Assembly: GCF_000372645.1 (NCBI RefSeq) | Contig: NZ_APMP01000001.1 | Span: 310,001 to 374,000, forward strand | Reading direction: 5' to 3' | Source of the DNA: Caulobacter vibrioides OR37 | GTDB taxonomy: Bacteria; Pseudomonadota; Alphaproteobacteria; Caulobacterales; Caulobacteraceae | Length of the DNA stretch: 64,000 bases | Shown here: in pieces, positions 1 through 9,008 of the stretch | Numbering within the stretch: position 1 is the first letter of the stretch | Layout: each line of letters opens with the position of its first letter | Position numbers and translations under genes: made by a program | The notes under the pieces: model-generated | The model's input: only the letters and a program-made list of their open reading frames with translations | The model's database searches: none | What the model was told of the DNA's origin: nothing

Positions 1-2
1 CA

Positions 3-647
3 GCGGTGATCCTGATCCCTGGCGGCGGCTTTCAATTCCTGGCGATGGACAACGAAGGCTACGACGTGGCCAAGCGGCTCGCCCCGCTGGGCGTGCGGGT
101 CTTCATCCTGAAATATCGCACCCAGCCCCTGCCCGACAGCTTCGAGGGCTTCAAGGACGCGATCAGCGGCACGTTCCAGCGCGGCGAAGGCGCGGACGCC
201 CGGGCCCGCCAGGCCCCCTACGCCATCGCCGACGCCGAGGCCGCGATCCGCATGGTCCGCGCGCGGGCGAGCGAGTGGCATGTGGATCCCAAGCGGATCG
301 GCGTCCTGGGCTTCTCGGCCGGGGCCATGACTGTGCTGGGGGTGTTGCAAGCCAACCTGTCGGACGCACGGCCGGATTTCGCCGGGATGATCTATGGACC
401 GACCCAATCGGCCAATGTTCCGCCCCACGCGCCGCCGCTGTTCGCCGCGCTCGCCGCCGACGACCGTTTCTTTCAGTCACAGGACCTCAGCCTGATCCAC
501 AACTGGCGCCTGTCGGGCGCTTCGGTGGAACTGCACCTCTATAGCGCGGGCGGCCACGGCTTCGCCTCGCAGCCCCATGGCGTGACCAGCGACGCGTGGT
601 TCGACCAGTACGCGCTGTGGCTGAAGGCCATGAAGTTCACGCCCTGA
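3..647 (+). CDS. alpha/beta hydrolase, esterase/acetylesterase-like (5' partial)
   Basis: The reading frame is already open at the left edge, so the N-terminus is missing. About 215 codons remain. The visible part has the alpha/beta hydrolase layout: an oxyanion-type PGGGF turn at the start, the nucleophile elbow GFSAG about 104 residues in, and a C-terminal GGHGF that supplies the catalytic histidine. This resembles the BD-FAE/acetyl-xylan-esterase-like hydrolases often found in polysaccharide utilisation loci. The convergent neighbour is a GH31 glycosidase, so removal of acyl groups from a plant or microbial glycan is a reasonable inference. A hairpin followed by a T run lies just after the stop. 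Substrate unknown. Confidence 0.8.
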   Translation, partial: AVILIPGGGFQFLAMDNEGYDVAKRLAPLGVRVFILKYRTQPLPDSFEGFKDAISGTFQRGEGADARARQAPYAIADAEAAIRMVRARASEWHVDPKRIGVLGFSAGAMTVLGVLQANLSDARPDFAGMIYGPTQSANVPPHAPPLFAALAADDRFFQSQDLSLIHNWRLSGASVELHLYSAGGHGFASQPHGVTSDAWFDQYALWLKAMKFTP

Positions 648-677
648 TCGGGCGCGGTTCTATCCCAGAGCGCCGGC

Positions 678-712
678 GGCCGACGCGAACGTCCGCGCCG
701 GCCGTTTTCTTT
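678..712 (+). terminator. intrinsic terminator after the hydrolase
   Basis: A 10-bp stem with one mismatch (678-687 with 694-703) closes a 6-nt loop and is followed by GTTTTCTTT. This is a classic rho-independent terminator for the plus-strand gene. It sits in the 63-bp gap between two convergent genes and its tail overlaps the GH31 stop codon. Confidence 0.75.
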
Positions 713-3125
713 AGACCGCCCAGGTCAAGCCCAAGCGCTCGACGCCCAGAGCCTCTGTCCGCGCGACGGTCGCGGGCGCGCCGTTCAGCGCGACCCGGCG
801 GGTCTCGTCGCGAGGCAAAAGGATCCGCAGGGCGTTGGCCGGGGGCGGTGTCGATCCCGTCCATCCGGCCTCGATCGCCAGAGCCCCTGCGTCGGCCTCG
901 ACCTTCAAGGTCCAGCCCTGCGCCATGGCGGGGTCGCGCGGCGCGGAGTCATGCTCGTCGAAGCCGCTCCAGGTCATGGTCCCCTCCTGAGGCGGATACA
1001 GGAGAACGCCCGGCTGGGGCTCGGCGGCGGCGAAGCCCGCGGGAGCAAGGTCGACAAACACCCCCGAGCCTTCGCGGGCCAGAATCGGCGGCAGCCCGCG
1101 CGGCGGCGCGGCCAGATCGTATTCGGCGCCGCCCGCATGGCGGACGTCATCGCGCAGGTCGCGCCATCTTGCTCCGGCGGGCAGATAGACGCGCACGGTC
1201 TGAACGCCCTCGTCCAGCGCGGGCGCGACCAGCAGGTCTGGGCCGAGCATATAGGCGTCGCCGTCCTCCCGGGCCCTAGGATCTTCCGGGAAGTCCAGCC
1301 ACAGCGGCCGGGTCACCGGCTGATAATCGGCGTGATGGCGCCAAAGCAGGTCGTGCAGCAGCGGCTGTAGCGCACGCCGCAACCGCATCATGTCGACGAT
1401 GGCGGGCGTGGCCTCGGGATACATCCAGGGCTCGTTGACGGTGCGGTCGCTGTTCCAGCTGTGGATCGAGAAGCGCGGCATGACGATCCCGGCCTGAACC
1501 CAGCGCAGCAGCAGCTCGGGACCGGGCGCCGGGCCAGCGAATCCGCCGATGTCATGCCCGGTGTTGGAGACGCCAGACAGCGCCATGCCCAGCCCCATCT
1601 TTTGATTGAAGCGCAGCGTCTTCCAGGCGGTGTAGTTATCGCCCGACCAGGTCTGGGCGTAACGCTGCATTCCAGCCATGCCGCTGCGAGTCACGACATA
1701 AGGCCGCTCGCCGGGTCGGTAGGCGATCTGCGCGGCGCGGCTCGCGCGCATCATCAAGAGCGTCTGCACAGGGCGCTCGCCGGCCGCCGGGCGCCCCTCG
1801 CCAAAGCCGGCGATCCGAGCGCGCGCGTCCCAGATCTCGTACTCGTTATTGTCGTTCCAGGTGGAGCGGATGCCGTGGGCCAGCAATTGCTCCGTGACTC
1901 GCGCGCGCCACCAGGCCGCGGCGTCCGGGTTCGTGAAGTCGATATAGCTGCCGACCTCGTCCCAGAACTGGCAGACGATCGGATCGCCGTCCGCGTCACC
2001 GACGAACCACCCCTTCGCCGCCAGATCGGCGTAGAGCGGGTGGCTGACCAGCAGGGCGGGCTTGATGTTCGGAACCAGCTGCACGCCGGCCTCGGCATAG
2101 TCGCGAACGAAGCCGCCGACGTCCGGGAACTTGTCGCGGTTCCAATGGAAGACATAGCGCTTGTCGCCGATCGAGGTGTAGCCCGACGACAGGTGGAAGG
2201 ACTCGCACGGGATGTCGTGCCGTCGAACGCCGGCGATGAACTCCCCCATGCGCTCCTGGGCGTTCGGCGCGTCCGTGTAGGTCATGGTCGAACCCGAATA
2301 GCCGACCGCCCAGCGCGGCATCAGGGCCGGCCGTCCCGTCAGCCAAGTGTAACGCCGCGTGACCTCCAGGGCGTCGGGCCCGGCGATCATGTAATAGTCG
2401 AGATCGCCGCTGTCGGCGCGCATATAGCGGTAGCGCGGGTGATAGTTGTCGTGCTCGTGGCCGAAATCGAACACCGGATCGGCCGTCGTGTCGTAGAACA
2501 CGCCGTGCGCCATGCCCTCGGCGTCGACGACGAGGACATAGGGGATCGACTTGTACAGCGGGTCGTCGCTCGAGGCGTCGTAGCCCATCGGGTCCAGATT
2601 GGTCAGGCGGAACCGACGTCCGGCCCGGTCCATGGCGCCGGCCCGTTCGCCCAGGCCGTAGTAGCGCTCGCCAGGCTGGCGGTTGACATAGTGATAAACG
2701 CCGCCGTCCCACCAACCGAAGTTATAGGCCTGGGTCGGGCGGTCCTCGGCGATGACGCGCCAGCCGTCGCGACCGGGCTGCGACCAGCGACAGAAGAAGC
2801 CGTCCAGCGTGATCTCCAAGCGCAGACGCGTCGTGGTCAGAACCAGCCTCCCCTCGCCTTCCGCCACGGTGAAGGCCGGCGCGCCGAACCCCGATACGTC
2901 CATCCGGTCTCGGCCCGGCTCGGCGATATCGTCTTGGCCCGGCGCGACGGCCCAGCTGGGCGGAGAGGTCACGCGCCCGCCCGCCAGAAGCAGGACGCGG
3001 ATCACGTCCTCTTCCAGCACGAAGACGTGGGCGATCGCGCCAGTGTCGGCGCGCAAGGTCACGCGCGGGCCGGCGCGCTCGGCAAGCGTGAACCGGGGCG
3101 GACGGGCCAGACTGGCTTTGCGCAT
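711..3125 (-). CDS. glycoside hydrolase family 31 (alpha-glucosidase/alpha-xylosidase type)
   Basis: The 804-residue protein has the GH31 arrangement: an N-terminal beta-sandwich, a (beta/alpha)8 barrel and C-terminal beta domains. The nucleophile block is TWNDNNEYE, with the catalytic Asp near residue 425, and a downstream GHDIGGF block is typical of the family. No signal peptide is apparent, which suggests cytoplasmic hydrolysis of imported oligosaccharides. The ATG at 3125 was chosen because it lies 2 bp after the stop of the upstream MFS gene. A longer frame would run into that gene. The two genes are almost certainly one operon: carrier, then glycosidase. Exact linkage specificity cannot be read from the sequence. 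Confidence 0.9.
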   Translation of the reverse strand: MRKASLARPPRFTLAERAGPRVTLRADTGAIAHVFVLEEDVIRVLLLAGGRVTSPPSWAVAPGQDDIAEPGRDRMDVSGFGAPAFTVAEGEGRLVLTTTRLRLEITLDGFFCRWSQPGRDGWRVIAEDRPTQAYNFGWWDGGVYHYVNRQPGERYYGLGERAGAMDRAGRRFRLTNLDPMGYDASSDDPLYKSIPYVLVVDAEGMAHGVFYDTTADPVFDFGHEHDNYHPRYRYMRADSGDLDYYMIAGPDALEVTRRYTWLTGRPALMPRWAVGYSGSTMTYTDAPNAQERMGEFIAGVRRHDIPCESFHLSSGYTSIGDKRYVFHWNRDKFPDVGGFVRDYAEAGVQLVPNIKPALLVSHPLYADLAAKGWFVGDADGDPIVCQFWDEVGSYIDFTNPDAAAWWRARVTEQLLAHGIRSTWNDNNEYEIWDARARIAGFGEGRPAAGERPVQTLLMMRASRAAQIAYRPGERPYVVTRSGMAGMQRYAQTWSGDNYTAWKTLRFNQKMGLGMALSGVSNTGHDIGGFAGPAPGPELLLRWVQAGIVMPRFSIHSWNSDRTVNEPWMYPEATPAIVDMMRLRRALQPLLHDLLWRHHADYQPVTRPLWLDFPEDPRAREDGDAYMLGPDLLVAPALDEGVQTVRVYLPAGARWRDLRDDVRHAGGAEYDLAAPPRGLPPILAREGSGVFVDLAPAGFAAAEPQPGVLLYPPQEGTMTWSGFDEHDSAPRDPAMAQGWTLKVEADAGALAIEAGWTGSTPPPANALRILLPRDETRRVALNGAPATVARTEALGVERLGLTWAV

Positions 3126-3127
3126 GA

Positions 3128-4375
3128 TCACGCCTCTCGCACGATGAGATGGCGACGCATGGCCAGCAGCCACAGCGCGCCGATAAGGTCAAAGACTCCC
3201 AGGCAAGCGAACAGCGGCGCGAAGCCGATCCGGTCCGCTAGCTGGCCGATCGCCAGGGAGAACAGGAGGCCCCCGGTCCAGCCGGCCATGCCGACCAAGC
3301 CGTTGGCCTTGGCGATGTCGCCCTTGGGGAAGACGTCGGCCGACAGGGTGTTGATCAGGACCGAAATCACCTGGTGAGCGAAGCCGCCTATGGCCAAGAG
3401 GGCGATCGCCGCCATCGGATGGCCGACTAGGCCCACGAAGCCCGGCGCGATCATCAGCACCGCGCCCAGGGCGACGCCGGCGATGCGCGATCCTTCCAGG
3501 CTGAGGCCCCGCCAGCGTTGCAGCAGCGGAGCCAGATAGCCGCCCAGAATGCCGCCCGCGTCGGCCGCCAGGAACGGCATCCACGCGAACAGGGCGATAT
3601 GGGCCAGGTCCATGCCCCGCTCCTTGGCCAGGTAGAGCGGGATCCAGAACGAGAAGGTCTGCCAGGCGGGCTCGGCCAGGAACCGCGGCACGGCGATCGC
3701 CCAGAAACGGGGGGTGGCGACGATCGCCCGCAGGGTCGTGGCGCTGGCGGGCACCGGACGCTGGCCGGCTTGGATCTCGGCCAGTTCCCCCGGCGAGACA
3801 TATCCCGCCTTGCTGGGCGAGCGATAAAGACGGAACCAGACGGCGGCGAAGACGACACCGATCGCGCCGGTCACGACGAAGGCCGATTGCCAGCCCCAGG
3901 CCTTGGCCACCAAGGCCACCAAGATGGGGGCGATCACCGCCCCCAGAGAGGTGCCGGCGTTGAACCAGCCCACGGCGACGGAACGCTCGCGGTCGGGAAA
4001 CCACTCGCCGATCGACTTCATGCCGGCCGGGACGGCGGCGGCCTCGGCCATGCCCAGGAGACCGCGAAACGCCGCCAGGGAAAACCAGCCCCTAGCCGCG
4101 CCATGGGCCATGTTGGCCAGGCTCCAGGCCAGGGCGAACAGCGCGAAGCCCGCTGTCAGGCCAATCCGGTCGATCAACAGGCCGGCTATGGGCTGCATGA
4201 CCGTATAGGCGACCTGAAACGCTCCGACGATGTAGCTGTATTGCTGCGTCGTGATCGCCAGGTCGTGCTTCAGCTGCGGGGCCAGAACGCCGAGAGCGTT
4301 ACGCGCGATGTAGTTGATGATCGTGCCGACGATCACCAGCAGGAGAATACGCAGTCGCGCCGAGCGCCAGGTCAA
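3128..4375 (-). CDS. MFS transporter, ACS family (hexuronate/ExuT-like)
   Basis: This is a 415-residue protein with about 12 hydrophobic segments. The N-terminal NYIARNALGVLAPQL and the GMAEAAAVPAGMKSIGEWFP segment after helix 4 resemble anion:cation symporters of the hexuronate/glucarate type. The start is a TTG at 4375, preceded at 8 nt by GGAG; no better start lies nearby. It leads the operon containing the GH31 gene, so import of the glycosidase's substrate or a related uronate is likely. The 200 bp upstream carry two operator-like sites. Confidence 0.82.
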   Translation of the reverse strand: MTWRSARLRILLLVIVGTIINYIARNALGVLAPQLKHDLAITTQQYSYIVGAFQVAYTVMQPIAGLLIDRIGLTAGFALFALAWSLANMAHGAARGWFSLAAFRGLLGMAEAAAVPAGMKSIGEWFPDRERSVAVGWFNAGTSLGAVIAPILVALVAKAWGWQSAFVVTGAIGVVFAAVWFRLYRSPSKAGYVSPGELAEIQAGQRPVPASATTLRAIVATPRFWAIAVPRFLAEPAWQTFSFWIPLYLAKERGMDLAHIALFAWMPFLAADAGGILGGYLAPLLQRWRGLSLEGSRIAGVALGAVLMIAPGFVGLVGHPMAAIALLAIGGFAHQVISVLINTLSADVFPKGDIAKANGLVGMAGWTGGLLFSLAIGQLADRIGFAPLFACLGVFDLIGALWLLAMRRHLIVREA

Positions 4376-4512
4376 TATTCCGTCTCCCCGCCTGTTCTAA
4401 CCGACGCCAAAGGCGGCCTTGGCGATCCGCTCTGGCTGGACGCGACAGCGGGATCTTTTCGGCCGCGAGGCGGTCGGGCGCGCTTGCGGCGCCAGCCATC
4501 CATGGGCAATCG

Positions 4513-4553
4513 AAAGTGGTCTGTCAATTTGATTAGAATGGTCAGGCCACTTT
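4513..4553. promoter_or_regulatory. tandem operator-like sites and promoter upstream of the MFS-GH31 operon
   Basis: Two imperfect palindromes of the form TGGTCnG(A/G)CCA start 22 bp apart, at 4517 and 4539, about two helical turns. On the minus strand the first reads AAATTGACAGACCACTTT. That resembles the general TTGGTnnACCAA pattern of GntR-family UxuR/ExuR operators, as I remember it. It overlaps a TTGACA -35-like hexamer pointing toward the MFS gene; the -10 is weak. A related palindrome precedes the alginate-lyase-like gene near 23285. No regulator gene is adjacent. Confidence 0.4.
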
Positions 4554-4574
4554 TCGCCCTATCTGAGCGGCGCG

Positions 4575-5663
4575 CTAGGTGGGCGGGCCTGGCAGACGAG
4601 CGTAGATCGCCGCGCCCGCGCGGGCGAAGGCCTCGGCGCCGAAATGGGCCAGGACATGGTCTCGCGCCGCGCGGCCCATCGTTTCCAGCGCCCCGGGATG
4701 AGCCAGCAGCCCGCGCAGAGCCGCCGCCAGGGCCTCGGGATCGTCTGGCGGAACCACCATGCCGGTGCGCCGGTCGACAACGCTGTAGGGCAACTCGCCG
4801 ACCGCCGAGACGACCGTGGGGAGCTGAGCCTGCATCGCCTCGTGGGCGGCGATGCACAGACCTTCGGAGCGCGAGGGCTGCAGATAGAGATGCAGGCTGG
4901 TCAGGAAGCCGGCTGGATTGGCCTGGAAGCCGATCAGTTGGACGGTGTCGACGCCCTTGTCCGCCAAGCGACGCTCCAGCGCCTCCCGCTCGGCGCCGTC
5001 GCCGGCGATACGCACGCGGAACGGCGCGGCCGGCTGGAACCCCTCGGCCTTCAGGATCGCGAGCGCGTCGATCAGCACGTCGTAGCCCTTGACCGGGTGA
5101 AGCCGCCCCAGACTGCCCAACTCAACCGTCTGTCCAGCGCGCCAGGGCGCGGCCGTGGGCGCGTCGGCGCGGGCCGCGAACAGTGGCCACGTGGTCAGGC
5201 GGTCCGGCGGAACGCGCAGGCGACGAGCGGTCAAGCGCGTGGTGTTGTTGGAGTCGCCGATCCAGAGACGCGACAGGCCGCGTGTCGCGCGCAACAGGAA
5301 CAGATTGACGGGCTTGAGGTAAGCCGCGTGCTGCCAGCTGACCACGGGCAGACGGCGGCGCAGGCCCACAAGTTGGCCCAGCAGCGTGGCGCGGGTCAGC
5401 GAGGTCCAGATCAGGTCTGGCCGGCGCTCCGCGATCATCCGGTTCAGCCAGCGGAAGGCGCCGAGATGGTCGCGCTCCGCCCCAGGGCGGACATGCACGG
5501 TGAGGCCCGCGGCCTCCATCGCCGCCAGCCCTCGGCCATCGCGTCGGGTCAGGGCGAAGATCTCGACCTCGGCGCCCTGTTCGATCAGGACGCGCGCGAC
5601 CGCCGGCACCGGCGCGGCCGCGCCGCCGCCTTCCAGCGAGTTGATGACATAGGCGATGCGCAT
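4575..5663 (-). CDS. family 4 glycosyltransferase
   Basis: The 362-residue protein has a GT-B fold. The N-terminus begins MRIAYVINSLEGGGA, the usual start of GT4 enzymes. The C-terminal nucleotide-sugar domain carries GSLGRLHPVKGYDVLI and the EX7E-type element SEGLCIAAHEAM near residue 275. It probably retains anomeric configuration while moving a sugar onto a glycan or lipid acceptor at the inner membrane. It follows the TagB/TagF-like gene by 19 bp on the same strand, so the two likely act on the same surface polymer. Donor and acceptor are unknown. Confidence 0.85.
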   Translation of the reverse strand: MRIAYVINSLEGGGAAAPVPAVARVLIEQGAEVEIFALTRRDGRGLAAMEAAGLTVHVRPGAERDHLGAFRWLNRMIAERRPDLIWTSLTRATLLGQLVGLRRRLPVVSWQHAAYLKPVNLFLLRATRGLSRLWIGDSNNTTRLTARRLRVPPDRLTTWPLFAARADAPTAAPWRAGQTVELGSLGRLHPVKGYDVLIDALAILKAEGFQPAAPFRVRIAGDGAEREALERRLADKGVDTVQLIGFQANPAGFLTSLHLYLQPSRSEGLCIAAHEAMQAQLPTVVSAVGELPYSVVDRRTGMVVPPDDPEALAAALRGLLAHPGALETMGRAARDHVLAHFGAEAFARAGAAIYARLPGPPT

Positions 5664-5682
5664 ACGCCCTCCCCGCTCCGCG

Positions 5683-6894
5683 TCAGGTGTCGATGTTCGG
5701 GGAGACCGCGGCTCCCGAGGCGACTCCCTGAAGCGCGTTCAGGCCGGCGAACCGAGCAATGGCGCGCGCCGCCCGGCGGGCCGAGGGCTCCGCGGTCAGA
5801 TCGAAGCTTCGCGCGAACAGCTCTTGTTGGACGGGGCGCCAGACGGAGTCCTGGTCGCGTCGGGCCTGTTCCAGGGTAGCGCCCAGCTGGTCGACTCCTT
5901 CAATGACCGGTCCGGCGCGCCAGTGCTCGAAATTGGCGTCTCCGACCCAGTCGAAGCGATGCGGATTGAGGAACACGCAGGGTCTTGGATGCAGCAGAAA
6001 CTCGTAGATCTGGCTGCTGACATCGCCCAGATAGATGTCCGCTCTCTGGGTGTAGGTCATGGTCGTCGAGGCGCGACTGCCCAAGTCGATATGGATGTTG
6101 GGCGCGCGCAGGAACCGTTCGTCGATCCGCCCGGCCCGATCGACACGCAGTTTGTCGATGGTGAGCACATAGGGCCGCTCGAACAGCATGACATGCGGCG
6201 CGAAGATCAGCTGGTATTCCTCGTGCGCGACGAACCAGTCCAGCACCGAACGGCCGATCTCGTACCAGGACGACAGATGCGGCGATGGATGAGGATTGTA
6301 GAGGACCACCGGCCGGCTCTCATCCAGCATCGGCATGGCGGGCCGGGGCGGCGCTAAGTCGAACTTCGGATAGCCCACGATCGTGATGCTCTCTGGAGCC
6401 ACGCCCGCCTCAGCGATCAGCCGCTCGCGGATCTTCGGTCCGGAGACCAGCACGTGATCGAAGCCGGCGCTGGCCTTGTCGAAACCGATGGCGCGATCGC
6501 CCGCGCCGTGGCGGGTATGGACGATCCTCAGATCGTTGAGACCATAGCGTGTCTTGAGGATCAGCGAGGTCTTCTCGGCCACCACCAGAATGTCCAGTGA
6601 CCGAAAGAAATCCAGATTATCTCCATAGATCAGCAGTTTGACGGCGGGCAGAACGGATTCCAGCGTCGCGGCCATCAGCCGGGAGGCCGACTTGGTCAGG
6701 CCCAGCTCGACCGCCTTGATCCGCCGGCCGATCGCGGGGCCGGCGATGCGGCGGACCTCGGCGCTCAGGCGAGCGTTGGTGGTCGCCACGACGATGTCGA
6801 GATCAGGATGAGCGTCGGCCAAGGCCATGGCGATGGGCAGGCTATGCGCCACCTGATGGATCTGATCGTGATTGAAAAGAAACCCAATCCGCAT
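5683..6894 (-). CDS. CDP-glycerol glycerophosphotransferase-like / GT-B fold protein
   Basis: A 403-residue protein starting MRIGFLFNHDQIHQVAH. The C-terminal half contains YNPHPSPHLSSW, FAPHVMLF and ADIYLGDVSSQIYEFLLHPRPCVFLN. The last matches the TagB/TagF pattern in which a D-x-SS block precedes a hydrophobic helix and an RP pair. I infer a polyol-phosphate or glycosyl transferase for a surface polymer. The N-terminal 180 residues are less typical and match nothing I can name. It pairs with the GT4 gene 19 bp downstream. A sugar 2-epimerase-like fold is the main alternative. Confidence 0.6.
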   Translation of the reverse strand: MRIGFLFNHDQIHQVAHSLPIAMALADAHPDLDIVVATTNARLSAEVRRIAGPAIGRRIKAVELGLTKSASRLMAATLESVLPAVKLLIYGDNLDFFRSLDILVVAEKTSLILKTRYGLNDLRIVHTRHGAGDRAIGFDKASAGFDHVLVSGPKIRERLIAEAGVAPESITIVGYPKFDLAPPRPAMPMLDESRPVVLYNPHPSPHLSSWYEIGRSVLDWFVAHEEYQLIFAPHVMLFERPYVLTIDKLRVDRAGRIDERFLRAPNIHIDLGSRASTTMTYTQRADIYLGDVSSQIYEFLLHPRPCVFLNPHRFDWVGDANFEHWRAGPVIEGVDQLGATLEQARRDQDSVWRPVQQELFARSFDLTAEPSARRAARAIARFAGLNALQGVASGAAVSPNIDT

Positions 6895-7035
6895 GGTTCT
6901 AAGGCGCCGTCAACGCGCCGACTCCTGGGCAGTCCAGCGCCTGAACGCCGAGGGCGTGTTACGGCCGATGGTCTCCGATGTAAACACGTGCGGTAGAGCC
7001 GGGCGCCGCCGGGACGCACGGCTTCCCATGTCGCG

Positions 7036-7710
7036 TCAGGACAGTCGGCCGTCTTCCATGCGCAGGACACGGTCGGCCAGATCGGCCAATCGCGGATCGT
7101 GGGTCACGCACACCACCGTCGCGCCGCTGGCGTGCGCTTCCTCGCGCAGCAGCTTGGCGACCTGACGGCCGTTCTCGGAGTCCAGGGCCGAGGTCGGCTC
7201 GTCGGCGAAGATCAAGGTGGGCCTTTTGGCCAGGGCCCGGGCGATCGCCACGCGCTGCTTCTCGCCGCCGGACATCTCGCCGGGCAGATTACGCAGGCGG
7301 CGCGACAGACCCACGGCGTCAAGGGCCGCCGCCGCGCGGCTCCGGGCCTCGGCCGGGCCGACGCCCTGCTGACGCAGCACGATCTCGACCTGCTGGCTGG
7401 CGGTCATGGCCGGCAAGAGGTGGAAGCCCTGGAAGATGAACCCGGCGTTGGCCAAGCGAAAACGATCGCGCTGGTTCGGACTGAGCGACTCCAAGTGTTG
7501 ACCCAAGGCCATGACGACACCCTCATCCGGCGTCAGCAAGCCGGAGAGAATAGCCAATAGGGTCGACTTTCCCGAACCGGATGGACCGGTGATCATCGCC
7601 AGCTCGCCAGGACGCAGACTCAGCGTCGTGGGCAACAGAGCGTCGATGCGCAGATGGCCTTCGCCATAGCTCTTGCGCACCCCCTCGACGCTCAGCGAGA
7701 CCTCGCTCAT
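7036..7710 (-). CDS. ABC exporter ATPase (LolD/MacB type)
   Basis: The 224-residue nucleotide-binding domain has Walker [10 protein letters not shown] near residue 40, signature [15 protein letters not shown], Walker [13 protein letters not shown] and an H-loop CVTHDPR. It belongs to the LolD/FtsE/MacB class, which pairs with FtsX-type permeases rather than importers. Its start overlaps the stop of the outer-membrane channel gene by 4 nt. With the permease, adaptor and channel just upstream it forms a MacAB-TolC-like tripartite pump. It is the last gene of the twelve-gene operon. Confidence 0.92.
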   Translation of the reverse strand: MSEVSLSVEGVRKSYGEGHLRIDALLPTTLSLRPGELAMITGPSGSGKSTLLAILSGLLTPDEGVVMALGQHLESLSPNQRDRFRLANAGFIFQGFHLLPAMTASQQVEIVLRQQGVGPAEARSRAAAALDAVGLSRRLRNLPGEMSGGEKQRVAIARALAKRPTLIFADEPTSALDSENGRQVAKLLREEAHASGATVVCVTHDPRLADLADRVLRMEDGRLS

Positions 7711-9008
7711 GCGCGGCCGCCCGCGGCCAGGATGAGATCCAGATAGGCCCGAGCGCGAGCTGCCGAGGCGTCGGCGAGGGCCGCGCGCGCGGCGGAGACG
7801 GCGGCGTCCAGGCGCGTCAGGGCCCCGCCGTCGATCTCGCCCTCGCCATGGCGCGTTTGGCCCAGCGCTCTTGTTCGCTCGGCCTGGGCCAAGGTCTCGC
7901 GCGCCAGGGATTCGGCGATCGTCGCCTGGTCCAGCGCGCCCAGCGCCAGGCGCGCTTGCGCCCAGGCGTCGCCGACAGCCTTGCGATAGGCTAGTTCAGC
8001 CAAGGTGGCGTCGGCGGTCGCGCCGCGTTTCCGCGCCTTGCCCGCGCCGCCGTCGTAGAGCTCGTGCGTCAGCCCGCCGACAACCGACCAGGCCAGGGCG
8101 CGCACGTCCAGCAGATAAAACAGGTCCGGCTCCCCGCCCCCCAGGCTGCCCGTCAGGGTGAACCGGGGACGCGTGGCGGCCACGGCCTCGGCGCGCCGCG
8201 CGTCGGCGGCTTGCAGTCGCGCCTGCGCGGCCTGTATGTCGGGACGGCCCAGAACCGCTTCCGAGGGCAGGCCTTCCAAGGCGGGGGTCGTCAAAATAGC
8301 GCCGCCGAAGGCGGGCTCGTCGATCGGTCCGTCTTGGCCCAGCAGTTGACCGAGGCGAATGCAAGCGCTCTCGACGCCGCGTCGCGCCGTGTCCGTCTCG
8401 ACCAGGGCGGCGCGGGTGTCGCGATGCGCGGCCTGAACATCGTCGCCCAAGGCGTCGCCTTCCGCGCGACGCTTTGAAACCAGCTCTTCGTTCCGCCGCG
8501 CCGCGGCCAAGGCGCCCTCGGTCGCCGCGCGCTTGGCCTGAGCTTCGCGCAGATCGACATAGGCCTTGGCGGTCTCGGCCATCACCAATTGGCGAGCGAC
8601 CTCGACATCGGCCTGAGCGGCGGCCTGATCGGAGCGAGCCGCGGCGACCGACGCCTTAAGCCGGCCAAATAGGTCGACCTCGTAACCCACCGAGGCGGGA
8701 ACGCCCGCGCCTTTATGGACCGAGGAGAAGTTGGCCGCGCCGATGGCCGCGTCGGCGCCGACCGTCGCGTGCGGGCGCTGACCCGCGCGGGCCAGATCGA
8801 TATCGGCGCCAGCCCTTTCGAGACGCGCCACGGCGATCTTGAGGTCCAGCGAACCTTGCGAAGCGCGCGTCAGAAGATCGCGCAGAACCGGATCGTCCAG
8901 TTGGGGCCACCAGGCGGGCGTCAGCGCGGCGACGGGCGGCGGGGGCGGCGCTCGAGACGTGTCGGGCGCGCCACTCAGGGCCAGAGCCAGAACGGCGGCG
9001 GTGATCAC
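7707..9008 (-). CDS. outer membrane efflux channel (TolC/NodT family)
   Basis: The 433-residue protein has the two-repeat, Ala/Arg-rich, coiled-coil pattern of outer membrane factors, with PAWWPQLDDPVLRDLL at the start as in NodT-type channels. A short hydrophobic leader is present, but I see no lipobox cysteine, unlike many NodT proteins. The GTG start at 9008 overlaps the adaptor stop as GTGA, indicating translational coupling. It should form the outer-membrane exit duct for the ABC pump encoded alongside. Confidence 0.88.
   Translation of the reverse strand: MITAAVLALALSGAPDTSRAPPPPPVAALTPAWWPQLDDPVLRDLLTRASQGSLDLKIAVARLERAGADIDLARAGQRPHATVGADAAIGAANFSSVHKGAGVPASVGYEVDLFGRLKASVAAARSDQAAAQADVEVARQLVMAETAKAYVDLREAQAKRAATEGALAAARRNEELVSKRRAEGDALGDDVQAAHRDTRAALVETDTARRGVESACIRLGQLLGQDGPIDEPAFGGAILTTPALEGLPSEAVLGRPDIQAAQARLQAADARRAEAVAATRPRFTLTGSLGGGEPDLFYLLDVRALAWSVVGGLTHELYDGGAGKARKRGATADATLAELAYRKAVGDAWAQARLALGALDQATIAESLARETLAQAERTRALGQTRHGEGEIDGGALTRLDAAVSAARAALADASAARARAYLDLILAAGGRA

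Noticed and set aside
1461..5092. Very long plus-strand open frames (638 and 524 codons) opposite the GH31, MFS and GT4 genes
   Set aside because: They are antisense to well-supported genes, rich in Arg/Gln/His/Gly with no domain, and follow from GC-rich third positions.
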